From Chrysomallon squamiferum (taxonomy: Eukaryota > Mollusca > Gastropoda > Neomphalida > Peltospiridae): a stretch of DNA of 64,000 nucleotides. How positions within the stretch are numbered: the first letter of the stretch is position 1; every line of letters begins with the position of its first letter. Under the pieces are notes generated by a model. It had not been told where the DNA came from and searched no databases. It saw only the letters and a list, made by a program, of their open reading frames with translations. This document shows positions 43,734 through 60,178 of this stretch, one piece after another. Location: the NCBI GenBank assembly GCA_012295275.1, contig CM022669.1:1605140-1669139 (forward strand), given 5' to 3'. The position numbers and the translations under genes were made by a program.

Positions 43734-44795
43734 CTCAACAAGTAAATAAAAGTTAGATGAAAAGTATTTATGCTATCTCAGTCAGTAAATGTTGTTCAGT
43801 TGTTGAAAGCTGCACGATCTATGATTTAAACAGACAGGTGACCGTCATGTTTATTTCCCCTGACCTCACATCGCGTGATACCAACAGAAAACTGACGATC
43901 CAAGTTCCAACAACATACTAACACTTCTTAATTAAAGTAAGAATAAACTAATTTTGTGGTGAATTTATTGACGTTATAGATTTCATACATAAAGGACGAA
44001 TTAACTGTTTAAAAAATTATTTCACAAAAAAATTGTAATCATAGGTCAAAAATTAACTGTTTTCTGTTTTCATTATCAGACATTCTGTTAGCGCAAGAAA
44101 TTCATATAAAACATCATAATTATTATTTATTAAGGGCTGATTAATAGTTGTTCAGGCTCTATCTCACTATTTACGTAAAGAATGAGCACCTAATTCGTGT
44201 TTACAGTGAACACTCACAGATCACTCACAGATTCTGCGGGAATTTATTTAAAGCGTTACTCCGACGGTAAGAAATAGTTTTAAAGTTTTTTAATACTTAT
44301 ATTTTATAATTCTTGATATTTTGGGCAACCTAACATTGTTCATAATAAAATAAAATTACAATAAAATTAAACTGTACTCGTTAGTTGTTATATTATGTTA
44401 TTAACTGCGACTGAACTGCAAAATAAACAAACACACCAAAAAGAAAAAGAAAATAAGAAACATACTTGCAGATATATATTTAGATTGTTTGTACATTTTA
44501 ATCTTTGTGTGAAAATGATAACAAAGAAATGGAGGAAAAGAAACTACATCTCTGATTTATGGTATTTTATTATAGTAACAACGTATACGACGGTGGTGTT
44601 TGCACACGTCGTTGTTGTGGCTATGATTTATTTTCCTAAGTTTTTCTTCCAAGTATCGACACTGCTTGTCTCTGCTTTCGATACATCTCTATGTCCGTCT
44701 GGTGAATATGTGTACACGTCAGGCATAGCATATTACAGAAAATATAGACAACTACAATAGCTATAGATTTTCATGAGAATTGTCACAATTTAAAA
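43731..44795. other. AT-rich sequence with an unrecognised 121-codon frame
   Basis: The plus frame 44395-44760 starts with ATG and has a Lys-rich beginning and a hydrophobic middle (VTTYTTVVFAHVVVVAMIYF). There is no homologue I know, no splice context, and the AT-rich codon use matches the background. I do not call it a gene. Confidence 0.4.
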
Positions 44796-44843
<48 letters not shown>

Positions 44844-44896
44844 TTAATAATAATTCTAATAATAATAATTATTATTATTATTATTATTATTATTAT
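44796..44896. repeat. (AAT)n-(ATT)n self-complementary tract
   Basis: About 15 AAT units are followed, after a short interrupted zone, by AAT and then about 9 ATT units. The two halves are complementary, so a single strand can fold into a long AU/AT hairpin. Confidence 0.93.
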
Positions 44897-45537
44897 AAAA
44901 TACAATACATGGGCGATTTTCAATAATAGGTTTATCAGTGGTGTTTTTTTTATTAGTGAAAACAAAAATGTATTTAAGCTGAAAAATCTCTTCTAGAGGC
45001 TGACATTATGAGCATATCAACTTATTCATTTAAAATATTGATAAGGAATGGGAAAACGTGACGCATTTGTGTTTTCCATTTTCCCACCGGTAATTCTTAC
45101 TGCTTTTAAGACCGGTATTGTTTTCCGCCTAAAAAACATCGATCGTGACGCTCTGTTTTTTTGGTTACATGTTTTGAAACAGAAGAGCAACATAGTAAAT
45201 AAAGCTGATGGAAGGTTGGTGCTTCTAGCCCCAGTATATATGTGTCTACGTCATTATAAAGTAATTAGTTTTAGCTTCTTCTTGCGTACACGAGAAATTC
45301 AGTAGGAACAAGTCCGATTACTTTATAATATTACACCATTTTGTGTTTTAAAATTAAAATTGAATATAAATTAAAGAATATTTATCAAGTGAAAGAAAAT
45401 CAATGAATTTACATACACACACACAAACGCACATACACACAAACACACACAAACATATACACACACACCTATACATACAAACAGGCATAGACACACATTT
45501 ACGAACAAAAACACATTCAGAACGCACACCAACGCAC

Positions 45538-45543
<6 letters not shown>
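44897..45543. other. AT-rich sequence, then CACA-rich DNA
   Basis: An 85-codon plus frame (45048-45305) is not recognisable. CACA/ACAC-rich DNA occupies about 45412-45470. Confidence 0.5.

Positions 45544-45612
<69 letters not shown>
45544..45612. repeat. (CT)n microsatellite
   Basis: About 69 bp of pure CT. Confidence 0.98.
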
Positions 45613-45617
<5 letters not shown>

Positions 45618-45888
45618 TTTCCCTCCCACCATCTCTCAAATTGTAAAATGAGTTAACTAGTCAGATCTGTATATAAGTATAGAATTTGCTGAACAATTTG
45701 AAAGTGATACTGAAAGATAGAAGAACAGAAGAAATTAATGGAAGGAGTGTTGGGAAAGAAATAGAATTTGGCAATGGTTTGTTGAGTGTGTATGTGTGTA
45801 TGTGTTCTTACACATGAAAGAGTGAAATTCAAACACTGTCTTGTAACCATTGTAAAAAAATATATATATGGTATAAAGTTTTCTTTTT

Positions 45889-46098
45889 GTTTCTTGAAAG
45901 ACGTAATAGGATTTGATCCCGTAACCTGACAGACATCTCTAGTGACCCGTCCTACAAATAACACTTAAACATTACTGTACGTGAAATAAGGTTAATGACC
46001 AAAACAAGCTGTTGTTGACAAGGACCCCTGCGTCGTCATCATTTGATGTGAACCAAATAGAAATGTAAGTAACAACTCTCTCAATTTTATCATTTAAA
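45889..46098 (-). repeat. 210-bp dispersed repeat, copy B (inverted)
   Basis: Reverse complement of 1733-1942 with no difference seen by eye. It ends at CATTTAAA (46098), immediately followed by (TATG)n. On the minus strand the order is SINE copy 1, (ATAC)n, this repeat, which suggests either that it belongs to the 3' side of a longer composite element or that it was inserted at the end of a SINE tail. Confidence 0.88.
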
Positions 46099-46273
46099 TA
46101 TGTATGTATGTGTGTATGTATGTGTGTCTGTATATGTATATGTATGTATGTATCTATGTATATGTATATGTATATATATATATGTATATGTGTGTGTATA
46201 TATATATATATGTATATATGTATGTATAATGTATGTATATGTATGTATAATGTACGAATATGTATGTATGTAT
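46099..46273. repeat. (GTAT)n / TA-rich tail tract
   Basis: TATG/GTAT units with TA and TG interruptions. On the minus strand it is the ACAT-type tail of SINE copy 1. The frames on both strands (46100-46282, 45972-46361) are Val/Cys/Tyr/Ile-rich artefacts. Confidence 0.9.
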
Positions 46274-46435
46274 GTCGTTTAAGATTCTGAATATTCTCCG
46301 TACCTCTGATTAGACTCTGCACATAGACAGTATTCGGGAACGCAATGGCGCAGGAGGACAAAGTCCAATCACGACTTCACAAACCCCGTCAGATGCCGCT
46401 GGCGAGACTCGAACGTATGGCACCCATTGACCCTA
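46274..46435 (-). mobile_element. SINE copy 1 (minus strand)
   Basis: On the minus strand it reads GGTCAATGGGTGCCATACG, GTTCGAGTCTC (B-box-like, 46404-46414), CGCCAGCGGCATCTGACG, CCGAATACTGTCTATGTGC, then AAACGACATACATACATAC as tail. It is homologous to 21655-21800 (plus strand) and 46580-46690 (minus strand). The 5' part looks like the T arm of a tRNA; no A box is visible, so the head is probably truncated. There is no coding capacity, so mobility would rely on a LINE. Confidence 0.72.
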
Positions 46436-46436
46436 C

Positions 46437-46467
<31 letters not shown>

Positions 46468-46579
46468 TGTATGTATGTATGTATATAATTAGATTTGTAT
46501 GTATGTATGTATGTGTGTATGTATTGTGTATGTATGTATTGATGTATGTATGTAGATATGCATGTGTGTATGTATGTAC
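46436..46579. repeat. (GTAT)n tail between two SINE copies
   Basis: Pure GTAT units at 46440-46481 and imperfect ones to 46579. On the minus strand this is the tail of SINE copy 2, and it runs straight into the head of copy 1. Confidence 0.92.
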
Positions 46580-46690
46580 GTCTAATTAGATAATATTCGG
46601 GAACGTACTGGCACATGAGAGCGACGTCAAATAACGACTTCATAAAACGACTTCCAGATGCTTATGGCAGCCATTCGCCCCCATTCTGAG
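46580..46690 (-). mobile_element. SINE copy 2 (minus strand, internally deleted)
   Basis: Minus-strand words GCGAATGGCTGCCATAAGCA, TTATGAAGTCGTTATTTGAC and GTACGTTCCCGAATATTATC align with copy 1, but the B-box region (GTTCGAGTCTCGCC) is missing. Its ATAC tail is followed head-to-tail by copy 1. Confidence 0.62.

Positions 46691-51066
<4,376 letters not shown>

Positions 51067-51123
<57 letters not shown>
51067..51123. repeat. (CT)n microsatellite
   Basis: About 57 bp of pure CT. Confidence 0.98.
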
Positions 51124-51125
<2 letters not shown>

Positions 51126-54100
51126 CAAGTTTAATTTAAAAAAATATTAAATATCTACACCTGGGACACACCCTCTTGGTTTTGACGTTTACATTAACAA
51201 GATTATGCAAGATCTCTGTACACATATATAACAATAAAAAAAATAAATAATAAAAAAATGAAACAAGAAAATCACTCCGCAGGAATCTGCGATTAAATTC
51301 ATACAGTATGATGTAAGAGGGAAAAATAATGTTAAATATAAAATAGATGGCGCTGTTTTACATTTCCTTTATACATTATGAATCTGCGTTTTATATTTTG
51401 TTTTATTTCTTACTGATGTAAACTAAAACACTTTCTAATTTATATTTTATATTCTTCAAAAATACTTCACGACTGGTTTTATACGTACTATTTTTGTTTC
51501 TGCTTCCAGTCCTGTCTTTGTTCGACACAAAACACACACACTCACACACACACTCGCACACACACACACACAAACACACACACACTCACACACATACAGA
51601 CATACAAACACATTATTTATATTGTTCTTTTTGATTCTGCTAATTTGTTACATTATTATTTATTTATTTTGGTTGTTGTTGTTATTACTATTAGTATTAA
51701 ACAAGAAAACAGATAAAAATAAATAAATTTAATAAATAAGTAAGTACATAAATAAATAAATAATGTTTCTAACATGCGTCCTTGTTTACTATTAATATGT
51801 CAAAGTTCCGTTCACCGGTAAAAGTTTTCTGATAAACTGGAAACAGTTGCCACACAGAAGAAAATAATGAAATATCCGCGATCTCGAACATTCGCTCAAG
51901 CGCGTTGAAAAAATCAAAATACATGTTTTATTACATTTTAATTAATAAGGTCTAGTTACATGAACTTATTAAAACAATAATAACTGAAATAAATAAAGAA
52001 TTTATTGACTGACATTAAATTTCTTTTTATAATGTAATGGATATCAGCTTAATTATAGTTTTATTTATTTCGAGCTAATGATTTTGATGAATTATGGGAA
52101 CCGATCAAGTGTACTGTTCCGAGCCAGACTATTTTTGATTAACAGTTGAGCAGGTGCAATAAAACAGCCTCTTAAAGGCAAATAAATCTAGCAGAACTGG
52201 CTTATTTGATAGCTCTTCCATACTGGCATATGTTATTTCATTAACGAGTGTGGTTTTCAGCAGATTTGATCAAGTAAATTAACATGAAACGACAGGTGAA
52301 CGTTTTTTGTTCGAGGTCACTGTAAGTGCAGACTTTGTGTATGACATTGTTACTAACTACTAAAGAAGCATTGTGCTTTTATTATTACTCAGTATATAAT
52401 GTATTGTTTTGTTCCGAGAGTTCCTGTATCTGAAAAAAATATTTAAGTTTTTTGCTTGTGACTTTAGTGATCACTCATTTTATTTTGTTTTGTTTTTGTT
52501 TCTTCTTTTTTTCTCTCTCTTTTCCTTTATTTATTTATTTATTTATTTTTATCACTTAAAGTGTTTATTAATCGTATTTTTTGGTTCTTATCTTTCTTAA
52601 ATGTATTTTCATTTTTTTTTTTTTCATTGATTTAAAATCTGTCTTTGTATTTTTAATAATTGATTGTATCTTTTTTTCTTTTTTTTTTAGTGAAATGAAG
52701 TAAACATATTTGCCAGGAACAGAAAGATTTTTGTAACTGAAGGAGGCAAGAAATAAACAGGAATGAAGAGGACCTTTGAGAGGATGTTTCTCACAATTAA
52801 AAGGTTAAATAAAATTATAATTATCGCAAATTGCATTTGGACATTTTATAAAACAGAAAGTCAAGTGTTCAGAAAAGCAATAATTAAATTAAAAAAAGAA
52901 AAATTTAACTATCAGTTATATCTCGTGGTATCCATACAAAGCTAGTTTGCATTATAAACCACACACACACACACACACAGACACAATATTTACTTGTTTG
53001 ATGCCGTTTGGGCACAACTGCAATTTTGATGAAATCTTGATTTTTAACTCTGCAAAGAAAAGTGAAGACAAAGTTGGTAAATTCAGCATTTACGCTAGAA
53101 ACAAATATATATATATATATAATCTGACAATTCATACCTTCACTTCTAATTGTATTACAAACATAGTTTTTATACCACATTAACCAGACCAAATATATAG
53201 AGATGATGAAATATATTTAGAGGGGATAAATTAGAAAATCTGAAATATTAATTTTTTAGGCGGGTTTATCTTCTTCTTTTTTAACACTTTGCACTTTTCT
53301 TCAGCTTCAAGGTACCTTAGTGCTAGTAAAGGCTATATAATGACGAAAATAACTGCTGAAAAACTACACAAATTTTGTGCTGAAGGCCTCCAACATCATA
53401 CCGAGAAATGATACGCCTAAATAATGTTGATAATTTATCAGCTAAGGTGAAAGCTCAGTCAGACAATGTATATGTTTGTAAACGGCTCCGATATCTTTTC
53501 TACTCAGAATTAATCGCTCAAATCGTAATGTTATGTGGTTAAATTAACATCTGAGGAAAAGAACATCTTATGTTCACAAACAAAAACCTTCAAAGAAAAC
53601 TGAGGAGGTTCTCTGGTTAGCGATTAGATCGACAGAATAAGCGATCTGAAGACGTCTCTCTCAGAAATAATCAAGAGCTTTTTATAGTTTTTAATCAAGG
53701 TTTTCTACCACAAATTCAAGGGTGGCACAAATTTTCACATTAGCAAACAAAAGAAGCTAAGATTTTTTTTCTTTTCGGTCGAGGCTGTTTATATGAAGCA
53801 TGATCGTAGAACTAGCGCTATGGGCGTATAAAACTAGTGTATGAATGATATTCGTGAAACATGTTCCGAGAAACATAATGCATGGCCTGGTTCCCTCCCA
53901 TAATGCAGACATGCATTTTGATAGACAAAACTCTATACTGGGTCATGTAATGTATCCTGTACACACACCCGTTTGCTCCAGTCTGTTCAGCAAGCTTAAC
54001 GCTTGTTGTTGTTGTTCCACACAAACAACTAGGAGATCTTAATTGTAATCTGCTAAATGGAATTAAGAAATGCAAAGATACTGTGTTTTATGAAGTCCCT

Positions 54101-54899
54101 GTTTTTAGATTTTAACTCATAGGCTTTCCACTGCAATATCGGTATTCGATTCATTTCACTTCAGAAAGACAGTGTTTATATATCAAGGAATATCATGTCT
54201 CTGACGACCAGAATCTAGTATTGCAATGGTCATACATTTAACCCATATCTAATCACAGACATAAAATATAAAAATTCTTATACATTACTACATGTACCTA
54301 CCAAAAAACAGATACAAAATTTGTAGTTATGGCTGATCTTTGAAGGGTAGAATTTGTTCAGTCACAAAAAGCAGACCACAAATAATACTGGACGGATTTC
54401 TATTTGCAAAGAATCGCATCAAAAACGTGACAAAAACGTGATCCGGTGTAGCAGTTAATTACAAACCTCTGGAAATCGCAAATGCTAGGGGTTTTAATTT
54501 CCTAGGAAATCGCACAGCCCATAGCATCCTTGTTACTAACATCTTCTGGCAGAGCAATGGCACAGGCCTCGTAGGACCGATGAATCTCAGTGAGAAGGGA
54601 AACATGTATATACTGTTTCTGACTACTACAACAGGTGTTATCACAACTTTAATTAATTAGTGTTTATGAAGGAAGTTGGTCAATAAATAATTTCAAATCA
54701 GACTGTTGCTCTTATTATTTTTTAGTTGTATATAACAAGTATGGGACTAGAGCTTTTAGTAGCTGGAGTTAAAAACAGTCAGAAAACCCTCAAATTTTAG
54801 GGTAGTGGCGGGATGAAATACTTTTGTTGCAGTTTAACAGACATACTGTACTTTAAACCATTCTTAAACACAAATATAATTATAGTTTTGCCAAAAAAA
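51124..54899. other. AT-rich sequence without recognised gene
   Basis: Imperfect CA-rich DNA at 51530-51612, AAAT-rich DNA near 51715-51765, T-rich DNA at 52490-52690 and a short CA run at 52961-52979. The frames at 53818-54075 (minus) and 54459-54644 (minus) lie in less AT-rich patches but show no domain I can name. Confidence 0.5.
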
Positions 54900-55400
54900 A
54901 GTTTTGATCCATTTCTGACGTACGTATATGTTGTTGATATTAAAATCACATATGGCAGGAAGGCCTATGGGGAGATGCAATTTAAAACACCATCACTACT
55001 GGTGTATAATGAGGGTGATTTCTGATTTCCAGGGGGGGATATTTAATTTCCTAATAAAATGCGAGTCTGGGTTTGAGGTTTACAGAGTCTGTGATTTCCT
55101 GCCACACAGGGAACTGCGCCACTGTCGGCGATTTTATCGGCACACATCAGAACACAACCATCTTCAAAGTCACCTGAATGTTGCTCGGTTTATCAGCATA
55201 CTACGGAAGTGACCAAGAGAAGAAACAACACCAATACAGCAAATATACAATGATGACGTTGCAAAACAAGCATGAGCACTGTACAGAGAGAGACGAGTTC
55301 TGATACCTGCCCTACCACAGATTAGAGCCGATATATGGTTTCTGGCATCAGAACAAAAAGTAATCTGGAGATTTTTCATTCCACAATGAAGTGGTCAATT
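54900..55400 (+). pseudogene. Former coding region with a possible FLYWCH/MULE-type zinc motif
   Basis: This half-kilobase is less AT-rich and has a 94-codon plus frame (54928-55212). Residues about 40-85 read CESGFEVYRVCDF, then HRELRHCRRFYRHTSEHNHL. The spacing of Cys, Cys and a final HNH recalls the zinc-binding FLYWCH domain of Mutator-like transposases and related proteins (YW.C......C.....T.....HNH). After the stop at 55210 another frame continues with words such as ALPQIRADIWFLASEQKVIW (about 55300-55370), suggesting a frameshifted relic. There is no intact transposase core. The assignment is tentative. Confidence 0.35.
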
Positions 55401-55450
55401 TTATTTCACCATCCAAATATATACAGATTTGTAGAATTGATAAAATAAAT

Positions 55451-55539
55451 AGAAACATCAGAAGGCACAGCTAACCCTTAGCCAGAAACACTGAATCGGT
55501 GTTTCTGTCTAAGGGTTAGCTGTGCCTTCTTATGTTTCT
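55451..55539. ncRNA. Near-perfect 41-bp-arm hairpin (possible small-RNA precursor or foldback element)
   Basis: The left arm 55451-55491 and the right arm 55499-55539 are reverse complements at 39 of 41 positions, separated by a 7-nt loop TGAATCG. The arm core is AGGCACAGCTAACCCTTAG, less AT-rich than its surroundings. The two mismatches are at 55459 and 55482. The stem is longer and more regular than a typical animal miRNA hairpin, so a hairpin-siRNA source or a very short foldback transposon is equally possible. The transcribed strand is unknown, and there is no second copy in the window. Confidence 0.45.
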
Positions 55540-58500
55540 TGGATATCTTTTAAAATTAGCATAAAAATGGGTCGGGTGGACATTTTAAAATCAATCAATA
55601 AATCTAATTTTAAATAATTTTGTTCTGTGTTCTGAATTTAGTTGTATCAGATTATTCTATTATTTACTACACGAATTATTCAAGGTAAACGGCAGGTCAT
55701 TAGTAATGTGTTCAACCGTGTCGCTGTTGTGTTAATGCGTCTGCGTTATGGGACGTCTGACTTTTAGGAAGACATCCATGGCCGCTATCCCAAAACTCTT
55801 CCTTTTATTATTACATAACTCGTTTTCTTTCCGACAAAAAGAAAAATTTATGTGTCTTTGTTTTTGTTGTTGGTTTTTATTAATTTTGGTTTTATATATC
55901 TATATTTTTAAATGTATGTATCTCGGTGTCAGTAATTTCTAGGAATAGTAAATGCGAGATATATTTTTGTCATTTCGTAATATATTCGTTTTTTAATTTG
56001 GTAACGCTTTGGGCGACATTTGTAATTCTTCTTTCTCAGTGACTCATCATCAGTGTCGCAGTTTGAAATGATTACCCTTTGTACTCTGCTTGTGTGTGTG
56101 TGTGTTGTTCTATATCTTATTAGAATTGTTGTTGTTGTTGTAAATATTGATGATGATGTTTCTGGTGACTGTGGGATTCATTGTATAAAACAACAAATTC
56201 ATAATTATAATAATAACAGAACAGTGTAATAATAATAAATAATACAAATACTGATCGACCTTTCTCTGCCATGTTGTTACAGGCAAACATACACAAAACT
56301 CCAAGAATGTATTTCTATTATTACTATATATTTATTTATTTATTTTTATATATATATATATATATTTTTTTTTTTGATTTCTAATTGGGTTCCAATCTTA
56401 TTTACACAAAGCAAATTCTTTGTTCTTAAAAAACAGAACACAACTTTATTTACACACAGTATATTTAGCCATGTTGAACAAGAATGTACATGATAAATTT
56501 TTATAATTTGTTTTACAGGAAAATACATTATATATGCAATTTAAATAGATAATAAAAATAACTGTAACTTGCAAAAATAATTACCCCGAAGGTAACAATA
56601 GTAAGACTGTAGTTGCTGTACAGCTACAATAACAAATTTAGTAACAAATTACTCAGGTTTTATTTTGTTCATTTGTACGTGTTTATTAAACACCACACAA
56701 ATTAGAAATAAACATTTTTACTTATGTTCTTATACTTCGTTCTTTCGTCCATTCAAATCGTGTTTATAAAATGCTTTTATTATTCCAAAAATGATTTATT
56801 TTTTTTCTTATTATTTCTTTCTTTAACGACACAGCTCTAAATAAAGCCAGGTTCAGTGTTTACTGACACTGTCACGAGGAACATACAATACATATTAATA
56901 TATACGACGTGACATCATTGTATTACTTATGCTAAAGATAGCCGGTACTTGTTGATATTTAAGGTACTCGATGCATTTCTTGAAAATAACTGTTTCAGTG
57001 AAACGTTAAATGAATGCATGTTTCACGAAATTTTAACATCATTTATATGAATGGTTGTCAAGTATCAAACCTGAGTTTTTCATTTTCCTCGTTTGTGGTT
57101 TACCTTTTTTTGATTATAATGATTTATTTTATTTTCGTATAATTACGATACAGACCGTCCACAACTCAAGTGTTTCTGGGTAACCGAGGTCACCCCACGG
57201 GTAGCTCATATTATTAAAAACTATTATTTATTTTATTTCATTTTACAAACTGTTTTTTTTATAAGACAGGATGCGAAGCTGGCTACTGGTTTGTAATTGA
57301 ATCATACTTACTTTGCTATTTTCCCTTTTACAAGGAATAAGAGTGAAAACTTCTGTCTTTTTTCTTTCTATCTTTCTTTCTCTTTGTGCTATTTTTTCTC
57401 TTTCTTTTTTTCGTATTCTATCTCTCTGGTCCTGCAGGAGTTATAGGTAACAGATATTTTTGTCTCTTATGCACCTTTCTTTCTTGCTTTGTTTTCTTTT
57501 GTTTTTTCTTATTTTGCTCTTTATTTATTTATGTATTTATTATTATTATTATTATGTGGTTTGTTTGTTTCTTTCTTTTTTTCTTTTTACTCTTTTCGTA
57601 ATTTCCTAATTTCACAGGTGCAATGATTAATATTAGTGATCCATGACCTCAAAAATATTTAAAAATAGATATTCAAATATGCCGAAGCACTTGGTATTAA
57701 AATAGTTAAGCTCCTCGGGCAAATATATATCAAAAAGCCAGATGAATCTAATAGTTTGTGAGATATGACTCGGTATTCTCGTGTGTCAGTTTTACAGTAT
57801 TTCCGTTTTTCGTACACGTTTTACTTTTATCATGAAATTAATGTTTCCAGGCAAGATCTTCGATTTACTCTCACTTTCTCAAACTTAGTGGCAAACCATA
57901 CTAGTTAGAGTTATCGTTTATTTAATACACTAGGTGACGTTTGGTGGATTTATTATTACTATTTTTTTTCTTCTAAAACACTTAAAGAGAAATCCACAGT
58001 TATCTTCATTATCAACATTCAAGAAGAACAAGAAGAACAGCAATGAAACAACAACAACCTCAACAATTATTATTAATTATTTAATAAATTAACTGGTTTA
58101 TTTAATTATTTATGTTCGTTTCATTGTTTATTTAGTATTCTTGCCGTAACAGATGTCTAAACAGATATCTTTGTGACATTTGTATTTTTATAGTTTATTA
58201 TTATTTATCAATTTATTATAATTGTTATTATTATTGTTATTGTTATTGTTATTGTTGTTTACTTTTGTTGTTATTGTCATTGCTTCCTTGTAATCCAAAA
58301 GTTTTTTGTTTTTCTTCTATTCTTCTGCTTGTTCTATCTTTCCCATCCGGACAGTAGACCACAGTGCATATTTTAAACAGTTTGTATTGCTATTAATATG
58401 CTTGGATGATCTTCACTGCAAAAGGATTATCTGAACCTAATGATCCAAAGATCAAACAGGCCTTGGAAATATCACCTAAAAAATCAAGACATCAAGAAAC

Positions 58501-58682
58501 CATAGATTATAGGGCTTCTTGAAGCCAATTTCGATCAGGCAAAATATCAATTCTACATCAGATAAAACCTTTATAAGGTCCAAGAATACTAAGTCATTAT
58601 TCTTTCCTTGAAAACCAGCGATATTATCAAGAACGATATAACAAGAACAGTTTTAAGTTAAGGGTAAGTGAAAAATTAACTT
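55540..58682. other. AT-rich sequence without recognised gene
   Basis: (TA)n-type DNA at 56347-56363, T-rich imperfect pyrimidine DNA at 57355-57600 and ATT/TTG-rich DNA at 58190-58260. The small frames (55748-55942, 57386-57601) are Leu/Phe-rich and meaningless. A less AT-rich patch at 58330-58670 has no recognisable domain. Confidence 0.5.
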
Positions 58683-58683
58683 A

Positions 58684-58883
58684 CTAATTACAGCAAGCTG
58701 TTGTGAAGCACGCCTGCGACAGTCACGCTCTCTGACAAAGCCTGGGGCGTGACTGTCACTGAGTCAAGATAACTGAACCGAAAAAATGAACGTGCTAATT
58801 ACAGCAAGCTGTTGTGAAGCACGTCTGCCACAGTCACACACTTTGACAAAGCCAGGGGGCATGTCTGTCACTGAGTCAAGTTA
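58684..58883. repeat. Tandem duplication, 111-bp period
   Basis: CTAATTACAGCAAGCTGTTG starts at 58684 and again at 58795. Each copy continues through GTGAAGCACG, CAGTCAC, TGACAAAGCC and ACTGAGTCAAG. Copy 1 has an 11-bp inverted repeat (GACAGTCACGC / GCGTGACTGTC) with a 19-nt loop; in copy 2 this pairing is weakened by substitutions. Confidence 0.88.
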
Positions 58884-60146
58884 AATATTACTTATATACT
58901 AAGACTGAAGATGGAGTGTCACCTTGCCAATTGTGAGTCGTGGTTAATGGACTGAACTTTTACCATTGCTCCAATAATGTCAAGTCAAATTGCCTACTCG
59001 TCGAAATAACTCGTCTACAGAAATACCTGATTACCTCTGTATGTAATGAACTTGACCTCTTCATGTTCATACACGTTTTGATTATAGGCGGACAATGGTT
59101 TATTTACCAGTATACATAAATCTGGTTTCATTATTATCCTTCTGCTGCCATAAAGTTGGCGCTTGATTCTAACATTCAGGGCGGAACGTATTTTTTTGTA
59201 AATCGATTAGGTAATATCAATCGAAAGCAGAACAAGCGTTCACTACTCATTGTTCTAGATTATTTACTTTTCCAATCACAGCCAAGATGTTGCAGGTCGT
59301 GAGATCGATCTTCTTCTTCTTATTATTATCATCATCATCATCATCATCATCTACCTCCCCCTCATAATTATGATGATTAATCATCATCATTATAGTGAGA
59401 TATCGTTAAGCGGGAGACAAATTTATATGGTTACGTTCTTCGCGATTGAAATTTAACACAAAAAACAAGTCAAATAAGGAGAAATAAAACAGCAGTTTAG
59501 ACATAAATGATTTAATAGATTGTAGATATTAAACAAACAGTAAATCATTTACAAATCAATTTATACAAATACATTAAGAAATAATTATATGCCGCTGCTA
59601 TGGGTCCATTTTTGGGGTTTAGTATTCATTTAGGATATCGTATCTTGTTTCTAAAGTTATTATCTTCAGTTTGTTTTATCATCAGCATTCGCGGCGTACT
59701 GTTATTCAAAACGACATATTGGAAGGGTAAAATACAAAAGCATTAAGTCTAAATGGAAGCAGAAGAGAAAAGAGAATCTGAACATCATATGTACGTATGA
59801 CGTCTGCATGTCAACTAATCAACACAGCTGAGGGACGCTCGTGAACGATCGAGAAACGAACGAAAAACGGACTTAAATGTATGCATTGTACCTATTTGAA
59901 TCATTTGCGTGGTACTTAATGTTAACTGCGAAGCCAAGGAAAGAGAAACGAAAAATGAAGAACATGACTCGTTACCATTATCATAGTATTGAAAATTCGG
60001 CCCAAGTAGAAAACTCGCATTTTTCAGTTAAATATTCTGTTAAGATAAAATAAACAAGGTAAATAACAATTACAGATAACAGCATAAAATTTAGAAAGAA
60101 ACTCGGTTCGAAATGCAATTTGCTTCAAGAATTTCTTGCTGGCTTC

Positions 60147-60151
<5 letters not shown>
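58884..60151. other. Unassigned sequence
   Basis: (ATC)n at about 59329-59352. A CpG-richer patch at 59830-59872 (ACGCTCGTGAACGATCGAG) has no gene beside it. Confidence 0.5.

Positions 60152-60152
<1 letters not shown>

Positions 60153-60178
<26 letters not shown>
60153..60178. repeat. Poly(A) tract
   Basis: 26 consecutive A. No retroposon body is recognised upstream. Confidence 0.9.

Noticed and set aside
44395-44760. 121-codon plus frame with a hydrophobic middle
   Set aside because: No recognisable family, background codon use, no promoter or splice context; consistent with chance in AT-rich DNA.
45048-45305. 85-codon plus frame beginning with ATG
   Set aside because: Less biased than most, but no homologue known to me and no exon borders that I can defend.
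45972-46361. 129-codon minus frame spanning SINE, ATAC tail and 210-bp repeat
   Set aside because: Its ends merely translate the SINE and the 210-bp repeat; the middle is an ATAC repeat. Useful for spotting the homology to 21.7 kb, but not a gene.
60153-60178. Poly(A) as retroposon tail
   Set aside because: Same reasons: no body and no target duplication.
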